A DNA stretch of 64,000 bases from Amycolatopsis roodepoortensis (lineage in GTDB: Bacteria > Actinomycetota > Actinomycetes > Mycobacteriales > Pseudonocardiaceae). The stretch is from assembly GCF_014873915.1 (NCBI RefSeq), contig NZ_JADBEJ010000008.1, positions 1,054,001 through 1,118,000 on the forward strand, given 5' to 3'. Below are positions 8,322 through 15,401 of this stretch, piece after piece (the stretch's first letter is position 1; every line of letters starts with the position of its first letter). The notes beneath the pieces are model-generated. The model did no database searches, was not told where the DNA came from, and was given only the letters and a program-made list of their open reading frames with translations. Both the position numbers and the translations under genes were made by a program.

Positions 8322-8918
8322 GTGACGACGGTCTTGATCTGCGACGACCGACGCAGTGTCCGCGAAGGGCTCACTCGAGTGATGTCCGCGGTCCCAGGGG
8401 TCAGTCGCATCGACTGCGTAGCGCACGGTGACGAGCTGCTGGCCCGGTACTCCCGTCAGCCGGTCGACGTCGTGCTGGTCGGTACCCAGCGCGCCGTCCC
8501 GACCGGCGTCGAAGCCACCCGGCGGCTCGTCTCGGCGAACCCCCAAGCGAACGTGATCGTGTTCGGCGCCCCGGACGACGCGGGCAGCATCGCCGCCGCC
8601 ATCGCCGGCGGAGCCCGCGGCTACCTGCGCTGGGACGCCTCGCGTCCCGAGCTGGTCGCCGCACTGGCGCACACGCTCGCCAGCACCTCGGTGCCGGCGC
8701 CGCGCCAGCCGTCCGACCCCGGCGTCCAGCTCACCGAGCGAGAGCTTCAGGTGCTTCGCGGGATGAGCCAGGGCAAGAGCAACGGGCAGATCGGCCGCGA
8801 GCTGTATCTGTCCGAAGACACCGTGAAGACCCACGCGCGCCGCTTGTTCCGCAAGCTCGGCGTGCGAGACCGCGCTCAGGCGGTCGCCCACGGATTCCGT
8901 CGTGGGCTTGTTTCCTGA
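8322..8918 (+). CDS. bldM: BldM-like orphan response regulator (LuxR-type DNA-binding)
   Basis: 198 residues: a receiver-like domain, then a LuxR/NarL helix-turn-helix (LTERELQVLRGMSQGKSN...LSEDTVKTHARRLFRKLG). The DNA-binding half is very close to Streptomyces BldM, a developmental regulator that works as a homodimer or as a heterodimer with WhiI. The Asp8-Asp9 pair is kept, but the phospho-acceptor position 54 is Gly (VVLVGTQ) and the conserved Lys after GARGYL is replaced (RWDAS). Phosphorylation-independent action is therefore likely. No kinase is adjacent. The symbol rests on similarity and on the neighbourhood of whiB3/whiD and guaB. Confidence 0.82.
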   Translation: MTTVLICDDRRSVREGLTRVMSAVPGVSRIDCVAHGDELLARYSRQPVDVVLVGTQRAVPTGVEATRRLVSANPQANVIVFGAPDDAGSIAAAIAGGARGYLRWDASRPELVAALAHTLASTSVPAPRQPSDPGVQLTERELQVLRGMSQGKSNGQIGRELYLSEDTVKTHARRLFRKLGVRDRAQAVAHGFRRGLVS

Positions 8919-9297
8919 CAACGCTTTCTTGATTTCAACGGCGAGATCGCACAACGGGTGACGAACGGGCCGGGGGTGTACCCCTGGCCCGTACCTGTGT
9001 TCCCTGTCACGCTTCGCGCTTTTATGTTCACCGCTCGGGCACCCTGGCCCGAGCGAGTCCGCCTCCGGGCGGACCGTCGTACCCCGCTGTGTTCCGGCTC
9101 GTCGGATTTCGGCCACGAGCGAAAGGGACCAGGAAGATCCGGGTTCAGCGCGCTCGCCGGCAGGCGGCGCGCCGATGACGGCCGTCAACGAAGGCGGCGA
9201 GCCCGAGCGGTACGGTAGCTGTCACCGGTAGTGGATTCCGAAGTCACACGCCGGACTCTTTGCACGCCTATACGTAACACTGGGACTGTTGTCTGCG
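8919..9297. other. Gene-free stretch between bldM and sigD
   Basis: About 380 bases. It holds the bldM terminator hairpin at 8965-8992, a less structured GC-rich part, and the sigD promoter region, with TATACGTAACACTGGGACTG shortly before the start. No small ORF with a convincing ribosome site was seen. Confidence 0.5.
8965..8992 (+). terminator. Hairpin downstream of bldM
   Basis: ACGGGCC and GGCCCGT arms with an inner GGGG/CCCC pairing form a strong stem-loop 47 bases after the bldM stop. No clear T-run follows. Confidence 0.55.
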
Positions 9298-9870
9298 ATG
9301 GCCAATGTGGGGGACGGACTGGATGAGCCGGTCGCCGCTGCTGTTGAGGGTGATCCTCAAGCGGTCGAGCGGTTGCTGGCGGCCATCCGTCCTTTGGTAG
9401 TGCGGTACTGCCGCGCTCGGGTTGGCAGGCAGGAGCGTTCGTTCGCTTCCGCAGACGACGTTGCTCAGGAGGTGTGTCTCGCGGTGCTCACGGCATTGCC
9501 TTCGTACCGTGATCAGGGCCGCCCGTTCCTGGCCTTCGTCTACGGGATCGCCCAGCACAAGGTGGCCGACGCGCATCGCGCCGCGGCCCGCAACCGCGCC
9601 GAGCCGGTCGCCGAAGTCCCCGACGAGGTCGAGGGCGGCGTCGGTCCCGAGCAGCGTGCCCTGCAAGGCGAGCTGAACGAGCGCATGTCGCAGCTGCTGC
9701 GCGTTCTTCCCGACAAACAGCGTGAGATCGTGGTCCTGCGGGTTGTCGTGGGATTGTCCGCCGAGGAGACGGCAGAGGCCGTGGGGTCCACCCCCGGCGC
9801 CGTCCGGGTGGCCCAGCATCGCGCCCTCGCGCGCCTACGTAAGGTTCTGGCCGCTGAGGAGGTGATCTGA
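9298..9870 (+). CDS. sigD: RNA polymerase sigma factor SigD
   Basis: An ECF sigma factor (group 4 sigma-70). Region 2 is SFASADDVAQEVCLAVLTALPSYRDQ...FVYGIAQHKVADAHR and region 4 LPDKQREIVVLRVVVGLSAEETAEAVGSTPGAVRVAQHRALARLRK. The 190-residue length is normal. The ATG at 9298 is preferred; a TTG at 9289 is in frame. The TGA is followed at once by the GTG of the anti-sigma gene, as in mycobacterial sigD-rsdA. In M. tuberculosis SigD is linked to stationary-phase and stringent responses. Confidence 0.92.
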   Translation: MANVGDGLDEPVAAAVEGDPQAVERLLAAIRPLVVRYCRARVGRQERSFASADDVAQEVCLAVLTALPSYRDQGRPFLAFVYGIAQHKVADAHRAAARNRAEPVAEVPDEVEGGVGPEQRALQGELNERMSQLLRVLPDKQREIVVLRVVVGLSAEETAEAVGSTPGAVRVAQHRALARLRKVLAAEEVI

Positions 9871-10815
9871 GTGACCGATCGCGACCATCGGTTCTCCCCT
9901 GGGACCGATCGTGAACTGACGGCCTTCGAAAGAGGGCTGACGCCCTCGGAAGCCGAGTTCGCAGCTGATCTGTCGGCCGTCCAGGCCGACGACGCGCTGC
10001 TCGACGCTCTCGGTGGCTCGGATCCGAAGATGGCCGACGACCTCGGCGATCAAGAGCTCAACGCGCTGCTGCTGGCCTGGCGGCGTGACATCGACAGCGA
10101 GCCGCTCGCGGAACTCGTCGACGTCGACACCGCCGTCGTCACCGTGAAGACCGCCGCACTCGCCCGCAAACACGGGGGAAGACGCCGGCTGCTGGTCCCG
10201 GTGGCCGCCGCCGCGGCCGTCCTGGCCATCGCCTTCGCCGGTACCGGTCTCGCCGCGAAGGACGCGCAGCCTGGTGACACGCTCTGGGGCCTGACCAAGG
10301 TGCTTTACGCCGACCACGCCCGGTCGGTCGAGGCCGCCGCGGCGGCCAAACTCGATCTCGAGAAGGCCAACCTCGCGCTCGCCGGCGGGCGCCTCGACGA
10401 TGCCCGCAAGGCGCTCGACGAAGCCCAGGCCGCGCTGAGCCAGGTGACCGACGAAGAGAACCGTGACCAACTGCTCGAACAGCACCGCCAGTTGAGTGCT
10501 CAGCTGCAGAACCCCGTGCAGCCCTTGCCGCCGGATCAGCAGCAGCCGACGCAGACGCCGGTCGCGACCACACCGCAGCCCACTCCGCAGCCGACCCCTT
10601 CGCCGACGTCGCTGCCCGGAGGCGGCAACCCTGGCACGAGTCTGCCGGGCACCACGACCCCCTCGCCGACTCCGCCGACCACGACCAGCGAGCCGCCACC
10701 GCCCACGACGTCCACGACGCCGCCGGCCTCGGGCAACGACCCCGGTGGCTCGCGTAACGAGCCGTCGCCCGGCGCCGGAGCGCAGGCTCCCGGCGCGGTC
10801 GAGACGACGCAGTAA
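9871..10815 (+). CDS. rsdA: Anti-sigma-D factor RsdA, single-pass membrane protein
   Basis: Predicted to hold SigD inactive at the membrane. The N-terminal 100 residues are cytosolic and contain the sigma-binding helix region (DDLGDQELNALLLAWRRDIDSEPL). A membrane segment spans about residues 106-128. Outside, a helical pair (VEAAAAAKLDLEKANLALAGGRLDDARKALDEAQAAL) is followed by a long Pro/Thr/Gln-rich tail. The 314-residue length and position fit Rv3413c. It starts directly after the sigD stop, so translation is probably coupled. Release by regulated proteolysis is known for the mycobacterial homologue; the protease is not here. Confidence 0.9.
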   Translation: MTDRDHRFSPGTDRELTAFERGLTPSEAEFAADLSAVQADDALLDALGGSDPKMADDLGDQELNALLLAWRRDIDSEPLAELVDVDTAVVTVKTAALARKHGGRRRLLVPVAAAAAVLAIAFAGTGLAAKDAQPGDTLWGLTKVLYADHARSVEAAAAAKLDLEKANLALAGGRLDDARKALDEAQAALSQVTDEENRDQLLEQHRQLSAQLQNPVQPLPPDQQQPTQTPVATTPQPTPQPTPSPTSLPGGGNPGTSLPGTTTPSPTPPTTTSEPPPPTTSTTPPASGNDPGGSRNEPSPGAGAQAPGAVETTQ

Positions 10816-10830
10816 CACCCCGCGAACGCC

Positions 10831-10866
10831 GAAGGGCCTGGTGAGATCTCTCTCACCAGGCCCTTC
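10831..10866 (+). terminator. Terminator after sigD-rsdA
   Basis: GAAGGGCCTGGTGAGA (10831-10846) and TCTCACCAGGCCCTTC (10851-10866) form a perfect 16-bp stem with a four-base loop, 15 bases after the rsdA stop. Confidence 0.88.
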
Positions 10867-10876
10867 GCTGTCTCAA

Positions 10877-10926
10877 ATCGCGTTTAGCCCGCTAAAGGCG
10901 ATCGCCTTTAGCGGGCTAAACGCGAT
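10877..10926. repeat. Two palindromic repeats fused into a perfect 50-base palindrome
   Basis: A CC-type copy (ATCGCGTTTAGCCCGCTAAA) and a GG-type copy are joined head to head through GGCGATCGCC, giving a 50-base sequence identical to its reverse complement. Its right end shares one base with the stop codon of the DUF5319 gene, and its left end is 10 bases from the rsdA terminator. Confidence 0.97.
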
Positions 10927-11312
10927 CAGTAGGCGCTTTCGTTGGCCGTGACACCGTCCGCGAAGCCGCGGCAGTAGTCCCAGCTCACGTAGTCCCCGGG
11001 GTTCGGGTCGAACGCGGGCTCGTGCGGCCGCATGCGGCCGTCGGCGAGCAGCTGCTCGAGACTGGCGCGCAGCAGATGCCAGTCGTGGTAGTGGGGTTCG
11101 TCGCATTCACCGCAGTCGACCACGATCCCGCGCACCCCGCGCGGTTCGAGGAGCGCCTGGTAGACGGCGAGATCGGAGAGATCGGCCAGCAACTCGGTGC
11201 GTTCTTCGTCGCTGATCGGCTCGTCGAGCCGGTCGGCGTCGTCGATGAACGCGCGGGCCGGGTCGTCCGGGTCATCCGCGAACGGGTCTGGGGGCAACGC
11301 ATCTTGCGGCAC
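10926..11312 (-). CDS. DUF5319 family protein (Rv3412-like)
   Basis: A 128-residue acidic cytosolic protein with no signal or membrane segment. The notable motif is VVDCGECDEPHYHDWHLL, a CxxC followed by two His, which could bind a metal. The C-terminal part is DPNPGDYVSWDYCRGFADG, with a third Cys. It is conserved between sigD-rsdA and guaB in actinobacteria and is encoded on the opposite strand to both. Function unknown. The TGA stop overlaps the last base of the 50-base palindrome. The start at 11312 is divergent from guaB. Confidence 0.85.
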   Translation of the reverse strand: MPQDALPPDPFADDPDDPARAFIDDADRLDEPISDEERTELLADLSDLAVYQALLEPRGVRGIVVDCGECDEPHYHDWHLLRASLEQLLADGRMRPHEPAFDPNPGDYVSWDYCRGFADGVTANESAY

Positions 11313-11336
11313 GCCTGCACGCTACCGGGCGCCCAC

Positions 11337-11369
11337 CCGGGCCGGGCGGCCGCCCGGCCCGGATATCAT
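11337..11369 (+). promoter_or_regulatory. Perfect 26-base GC palindrome and likely -10 of guaB
   Basis: CCGGGCCGGGCGG (11337-11349) is followed by its exact complement to 11362, then GATATCATG, where TATCAT (11364-11369) resembles a -10 hexamer. This places a strong palindrome over the -35 region of guaB, about 70 bases before its ATG. It may be an operator; the regulator is not known. Confidence 0.45.
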
Positions 11370-11435
11370 GAGGGGCAGGCCCTCGCGTCGCCACAGCGAC
11401 ACGTACATCACCGCTAGGAAGGCCCTTCGCCTGCT

Positions 11436-12947
11436 ATGACCAGCGACAGCGTCACCGCCCCCGTCCCGAGCAAGTTCGCCATGCTCGGGCTGACCTTCGA
11501 CGACGTGCTGCTGCTGCCGGCCGAGTCCGATGTGGTGCCCAGTGCGGTCAGCACCCGCACCCGGCTCTCCCGCAACGTCACCCTGAACATCCCGCTGGTC
11601 TCCGCCGCCATGGACACCGTCACCGAAGGCCGGATGGCCATCGCGATGGCGCGCCAGGGCGGGATGGGCGTGCTGCAGCGCAACCTCCCGATCGACGACC
11701 AGGCGGCCGCCGTCGAGGTCGTGAAGCGCTCCGAAGCGGGCATGGTGACCGACCCGGTCACGTGCTCGCCCGAGGACACCCTCGCCGAGGTCGACGCCCT
11801 GTGCGCGCGGTTCCGGATCTCCGGTGTGCCGGTCACGGACGCCGCGGGGACGCTGGTCGGCATCATCACCAACCGCGACATGCGGTTCGAGGTCGACCAC
11901 ACCCGCGCGGTGCACGAGGTGATGACGAAGCCGCCGCTGGTCACCGCGCAGGTCGGCGTCACCGCGGAGGCCGCGCTCGGGCTGCTGCGCCGCCACAAGA
12001 TCGAGAAGCTGCCGATCGTCGACGGCGCGGGCAAGCTGCGCGGGCTGATCACGGTCAAGGACTTCGTCAAGACCGAGCAGTACCCCAACGCCTCCAAGGA
12101 CACCAACGGCCGACTGATCGTCGGTGCCGCCGTCGGCGTCGGCCCGGACGGGCACAAGCGCGCGATGGCGCTGGCCGACGCCGGCGTGGACGTGCTGATG
12201 GTCGACACCGCGCACGGGCACTCCCGCGCCGTCGTCGAGACCGTCGCGCTGCTGAAGAAGGAACTGGGCGACACCGTCGACATCGTCGGCGGCAACGTCG
12301 CGACCCGGGCCGGCGCGCAGGCGCTGGTGGACGCGGGCGCGGACGGGATCAAGGTCGGTGTCGGCCCCGGCTCGATCTGCACCACCCGTATCGTCGCCGG
12401 TGTCGGCGTGCCGCAGATCTCCGCGATCTACGAGGCCGACCAGGCCGCGCGTCCGGCCGGGATCCCGGTGATCGGCGACGGCGGTATCCAGTACTCGGGC
12501 GACATCGCGAAGGCGATCGCGTCCGGCGCGTCCACGGTGATGCTGGGCAGCCTGCTCGCGGGCACCGCCGAATCGCCCGGCGACCTGATCCTGGTCAACG
12601 GCAAGCAGTTCAAGACCTACCGCGGTATGGGCTCGCTGGGCGCCATGCAGTCGCGCGGGCAGGCGAAGTCCTACTCGAAGGACCGCTACGCCCAGGACGA
12701 CGTGCTGAGCGAAGACAAGCTGGTCCCCGAGGGCATCGAGGGCCGGATCCCGTTCCGCGGACCGCTGGCGAACGTCGTCCACCAGTTGGTGGGCGGGCTG
12801 CGGTCGGGGATGGGCTACGCGGGCGCGTCGACGATCCCCGAGCTGCAGGAGGCGCAGCTGGTGCGGATCACCGCGGCCGGGCTCAAGGAGAGCCACCCGC
12901 ACGACATCACGATGACCGTCGAGGCGCCGAACTACACCACCCGTTAG
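11436..12947 (+). CDS. guaB: IMP dehydrogenase GuaB
   Basis: Oxidises IMP to XMP with NAD+, the committed step to GMP. 503 residues: the TIM-barrel start LTFDDVLLLPAESDVVP, two CBS domains at about residues 100-220 (MVTDPVTCSPEDTL, VMTKPPLVTAQVGV), the loop GVGPGSICTTR with catalytic Cys at 315, and the mobile flap YRGMGSLGAMQ. It corresponds to the essential mycobacterial guaB2. guaB3 lies one gene downstream and guaA about 12 kb further, so much of the GMP branch is in this region. Confidence 0.97.
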   Translation: MTSDSVTAPVPSKFAMLGLTFDDVLLLPAESDVVPSAVSTRTRLSRNVTLNIPLVSAAMDTVTEGRMAIAMARQGGMGVLQRNLPIDDQAAAVEVVKRSEAGMVTDPVTCSPEDTLAEVDALCARFRISGVPVTDAAGTLVGIITNRDMRFEVDHTRAVHEVMTKPPLVTAQVGVTAEAALGLLRRHKIEKLPIVDGAGKLRGLITVKDFVKTEQYPNASKDTNGRLIVGAAVGVGPDGHKRAMALADAGVDVLMVDTAHGHSRAVVETVALLKKELGDTVDIVGGNVATRAGAQALVDAGADGIKVGVGPGSICTTRIVAGVGVPQISAIYEADQAARPAGIPVIGDGGIQYSGDIAKAIASGASTVMLGSLLAGTAESPGDLILVNGKQFKTYRGMGSLGAMQSRGQAKSYSKDRYAQDDVLSEDKLVPEGIEGRIPFRGPLANVVHQLVGGLRSGMGYAGASTIPELQEAQLVRITAAGLKESHPHDITMTVEAPNYTTR

Positions 12948-12986
12948 TCCGCCCCTTAGGACACTTACCCATCCGGTTCCGTTCCC

Positions 12987-13016
12987 GGGAGACTTGGCCC
13001 GCTGATCAAGTCTCCT
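12987..13016 (+). terminator. Hairpin between guaB and the DUF3574 gene
   Basis: GGGAGACTTG (12987-12996) pairs with CAAGTCTCCT (13007-13016). It lies 40 bases after guaB and its right arm ends just before the ribosome site of the next gene, so it may be a guaB terminator or a leader structure. Confidence 0.5.
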
Positions 13017-13028
13017 GGGAGGAACCCG

Positions 13029-13499
13029 ATGTCTTTCACCTCGCGCCGGACCGCGCTCGCCGTCTTCGCCGCCGCTGCCCTCGGGCTCGGCGGCGGAGTG
13101 GCGGCTTCCGCCGTCCCCACCGCTTCCGCCGCGCCTTCCGCACCCGAAACCGCCGCTCTTCAGGCCTCACCGGGTGAGCTGTGGAAGCGCACCGAGCTGT
13201 ACTTCGGGACGACGAAGCCGGGCGGCGGCGAGCTGACCGACGCCGAGTTCACCGCGTTCACCGACAAGGTCGTCACGCCGAGGTTTCCGGACGGGTTCAC
13301 CGAGCTGACCGGACGCGGCCAGTGGCGCGGTTCGGACGGCGTCATCTCGCGAGAGAAATCGAAGGTGATCGTCGTCGTGTACCCGTTCAGCGACCGCGAC
13401 GCGAACCGCGAGATCGAAGAGATCCGGACCGACTACAAGAAGGCCTTCGCGCAGGAATCCGTCCTCCGGACCGACTCCGTGGAGAAGGTCTCTTTCTGA
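13029..13499 (+). CDS. Secreted DUF3574 protein
   Basis: 156 residues. The N-terminus MSFTSRRTALAVF with a following Ala/Gly-rich hydrophobic stretch looks like a signal peptide, possibly Tat because of the Arg pair. The mature part has WKRTELYFGTTKPGGGELTD, TPRFPDGFTELTGRGQW and KVIVVVYPF, which are recognised DUF3574 features. No enzymatic role is established for the family. It stands alone between guaB and guaB3, and a partial palindromic repeat follows its stop. Confidence 0.8.
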   Translation: MSFTSRRTALAVFAAAALGLGGGVAASAVPTASAAPSAPETAALQASPGELWKRTELYFGTTKPGGGELTDAEFTAFTDKVVTPRFPDGFTELTGRGQWRGSDGVISREKSKVIVVVYPFSDRDANREIEEIRTDYKKAFAQESVLRTDSVEKVSF

Positions 13500-13505
13500 C
13501 CGGAG

Positions 13506-13527
13506 CGCCTTTAGCGGGCTAAACGCG
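13506..13527. repeat. Palindromic repeat after the DUF3574 gene
   Basis: GCGCCTTTAGCGGGCTAAACGC, a GG-type copy with CCTTTAG in the left arm, starting seven bases after the stop codon. Confidence 0.85.
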
Positions 13528-13649
13528 AAACAGGTGGGGCGAACGGGGCTGGTGTGACTTCCGGCCCGGTTCGGGTGCCCCGTGCGCAGGTCACCCACGC
13601 GGCCTAGCGACAATGGGGTGTAACGGTCGTCGGTGAGAAGGGACTTGAC

Positions 13650-14783
13650 GTGCGGGATCTGGTCGAGATCGGCATGGGCCGCACCGCGCGGCGGGCGTAT
13701 GACCTCGATGACGTGGAGATCGTGCCGTCGCGGCGCACCCGGTCGTCTTCGGTCGTGTCCACCGCCTGGCAGATCGACGCGTACCGGTTCGAACTGCCGC
13801 TGGTCACGCACCCCACCGACGCGATCGTGTCGCCGGGAACCGCGGTGGCCGTCGGCGAGCTCGGCGGACTGGGCGTCCTCAACGCCGAAGGGCTGTGGGC
13901 GCGGCACCCGAACGTCGAGGACGCGATCTTCCGCCTCGTCCGGGCGGCCGAGGACACCGAGGACCCGACCGCGATCGTGCGTGAGCTGCAGGAACTGCAC
14001 TCCGCCCCGATCCGGCTGGACCTGCTGACCGAGGCGATCAAGACCGTCCGCGAGTCCGGGGTCACCGTGGCCGCGCGGGTCAGCCCGCAGCACGCCGCGG
14101 AGCTGACGCCGGACCTGCTCGCGGCGGGCGTCGAGATCCTCGTCGTGCAGGGCACGATCATCTCGGCCGAGCACGTCCAGCGGGACGCCGAGCCGCTGGA
14201 CCTGAAGGACTTCATCGGACGGCTCGACGTCCCGGTGATCGCGGGCGGCGTCAGCGACTACCGCACCGCGATGCACCTGATGCGCACCGGCGCGGCCGGC
14301 GTCATCGTCGGGCACGGGGCCAGCCGCGGTGTGACGAGCACCGACAGCGTGCTGGGGATTGGGACGCCGATGGCGACCGCGATCGTCGACGCCGCGGCCG
14401 CGCGGCGTGACTACCTCGACGAGACCGGTGGCCGGTACGTCCACGTGCTCGCCGACGGCGGGATGAGCACGTCCGGCGACATCGCGAAGGCCATCGCCTG
14501 CGGTGCCGACGCGGTCATGCTGGGCGCGCCGCTGGCCGCGTCGTCCGAGGCGCCGGGGCAGGGGCTCTACTGGACGTCGGCGGCCGCGCACCCGTCGCTG
14601 CCGCGTTCGCGCGTGGCGCTGGGGCCGGACTACGCCGTCGACCTGAAGACCCTGCTGTTCGGGCCGTCCTCGGACGCAGAGGGCGTCGTGAACCTCTTCG
14701 GCGCGCTTCGCCGCGCGATGGCGAAGACGGGCTACTCGGACCTGAAGGAGTTCCAGCGGGTGGGCCTGACCGTCCGCCGCTGA
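13650..14783 (+). CDS. guaB3: GuaB3 family IMP dehydrogenase-related protein
   Basis: A 377-residue IMPDH-fold protein without CBS domains. The barrel start is RAYDLDDVEIVPSRRTRSS and the end RRAMAKTGYSDLKEFQRVGL. At the usual catalytic loop it reads VGHGASRGVTSTDSVLGIG, so the Cys of GuaB (GPGSICTTR) is not there, although the phosphate-binding HVLADGGMSTSGDIAKAIACGADAVMLG is intact. Its reaction is therefore uncertain. The GTG at 13650 follows GAGAAGGGAC. By position it equals Rv3410c, and it ends at a long palindromic repeat. Confidence 0.9.
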   Translation: MRDLVEIGMGRTARRAYDLDDVEIVPSRRTRSSSVVSTAWQIDAYRFELPLVTHPTDAIVSPGTAVAVGELGGLGVLNAEGLWARHPNVEDAIFRLVRAAEDTEDPTAIVRELQELHSAPIRLDLLTEAIKTVRESGVTVAARVSPQHAAELTPDLLAAGVEILVVQGTIISAEHVQRDAEPLDLKDFIGRLDVPVIAGGVSDYRTAMHLMRTGAAGVIVGHGASRGVTSTDSVLGIGTPMATAIVDAAAARRDYLDETGGRYVHVLADGGMSTSGDIAKAIACGADAVMLGAPLAASSEAPGQGLYWTSAAAHPSLPRSRVALGPDYAVDLKTLLFGPSSDAEGVVNLFGALRRAMAKTGYSDLKEFQRVGLTVRR

Positions 14784-14793
14784 CGCTCGCTCC

Positions 14794-14835
14794 CGGCCCG
14801 GATCGCGTTTAGCCCGCTAAACGCGATCCGGGCCG
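14794..14835. repeat. Extended 42-base palindromic repeat after guaB3
   Basis: The standard core GCGTTTAGC-CC-GCTAAACGC is extended on both sides by GGATC/GATCC and CGGCCC/GGGCCG, so the arms are 20 bases each with a two-base centre. It starts 11 bases past the guaB3 stop and could form a very stable hairpin. Confidence 0.95.
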
Positions 14836-14888
14836 TTTGGTGTCTCAGGAGTCACATCCGCCCCATCCGCCCCATGCGTCTCTCCTGT

Positions 14889-14914
14889 GTCGCGTTTAGC
14901 CCGCTAAAGGCGCT
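14889..14914. repeat. Palindromic repeat ending the gene at 14904
   Basis: TCGCGTTTAGCCCGCTAAAGGCG. On the minus strand it reads CTT TAG, which gives the final Leu and stop of the neighbouring hypothetical gene. Confidence 0.9.
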
Positions 14915-15299
14915 CCGGCGGCCGGGGGCGATAGTGCGCCGAGCCGAGGGCGCGGGCGATCTTCCGCTGGAGGTCGCGCAGGATCGGGAGGGTTTCGTCG
15001 TCCGCGAAGCCCGTGGTGGTCGACCAGTCCATCCCGGAGCCGAAGACGTCGCTGGCGAACACGATCTCGGTCGCGACGAGGGTCTTGCGCCAGTCCGAGG
15101 CGCGCAGCGGTTCTTCGTCGGCCAACGCCGCGCGCAACCTTCGCGCCTGTTCGAAGAGATCGGGCACGTCCTCGAAGCCCATCGCGACGGCGAGCTCGTC
15201 GGTGCACGCGGCCGGTCCACCCCATTCCGCCAGGCCACAGCGCAGTACCGTGCGCTCGTCACGCGTCAGGTCGATCGCCACCAGGGCATCCGTATCCAC
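14904..15299 (-). CDS. Hypothetical cytosolic protein
   Basis: 131 residues, beginning MDTDALVAIDLTRDERTVLRCGLAEWGGP, with no signal peptide, membrane segment or catalytic motif. The composition (many Leu, Ala, Asp, Arg) suggests a helical fold. It sits alone between guaB3 and the ChoD-type oxidase, divergent from the latter. Its stop codon is inside a palindromic repeat, so the last residues are repeat-derived. I do not recognise the family. Confidence 0.65.
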   Translation of the reverse strand: MDTDALVAIDLTRDERTVLRCGLAEWGGPAACTDELAVAMGFEDVPDLFEQARRLRAALADEEPLRASDWRKTLVATEIVFASDVFGSGMDWSTTTGFADDETLPILRDLQRKIARALGSAHYRPRPPERL

Positions 15300-15401
15300 C
15301 GGTCGATGATGCCCCAGCCGCGTTCGTACATCCGGCTGGAAGGTAACCGGCCAGTAACTTACCTCTGGTCAGAAGGGGTGGCCGGGGTTACAGTCGAGGG
15401 T

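Noticed and set aside
9271..9303. SigD-type promoter directly at sigD (GTAAC with CGAT)
   Set aside because: The CGAT would overlap the start codon, so transcription would begin inside the gene.
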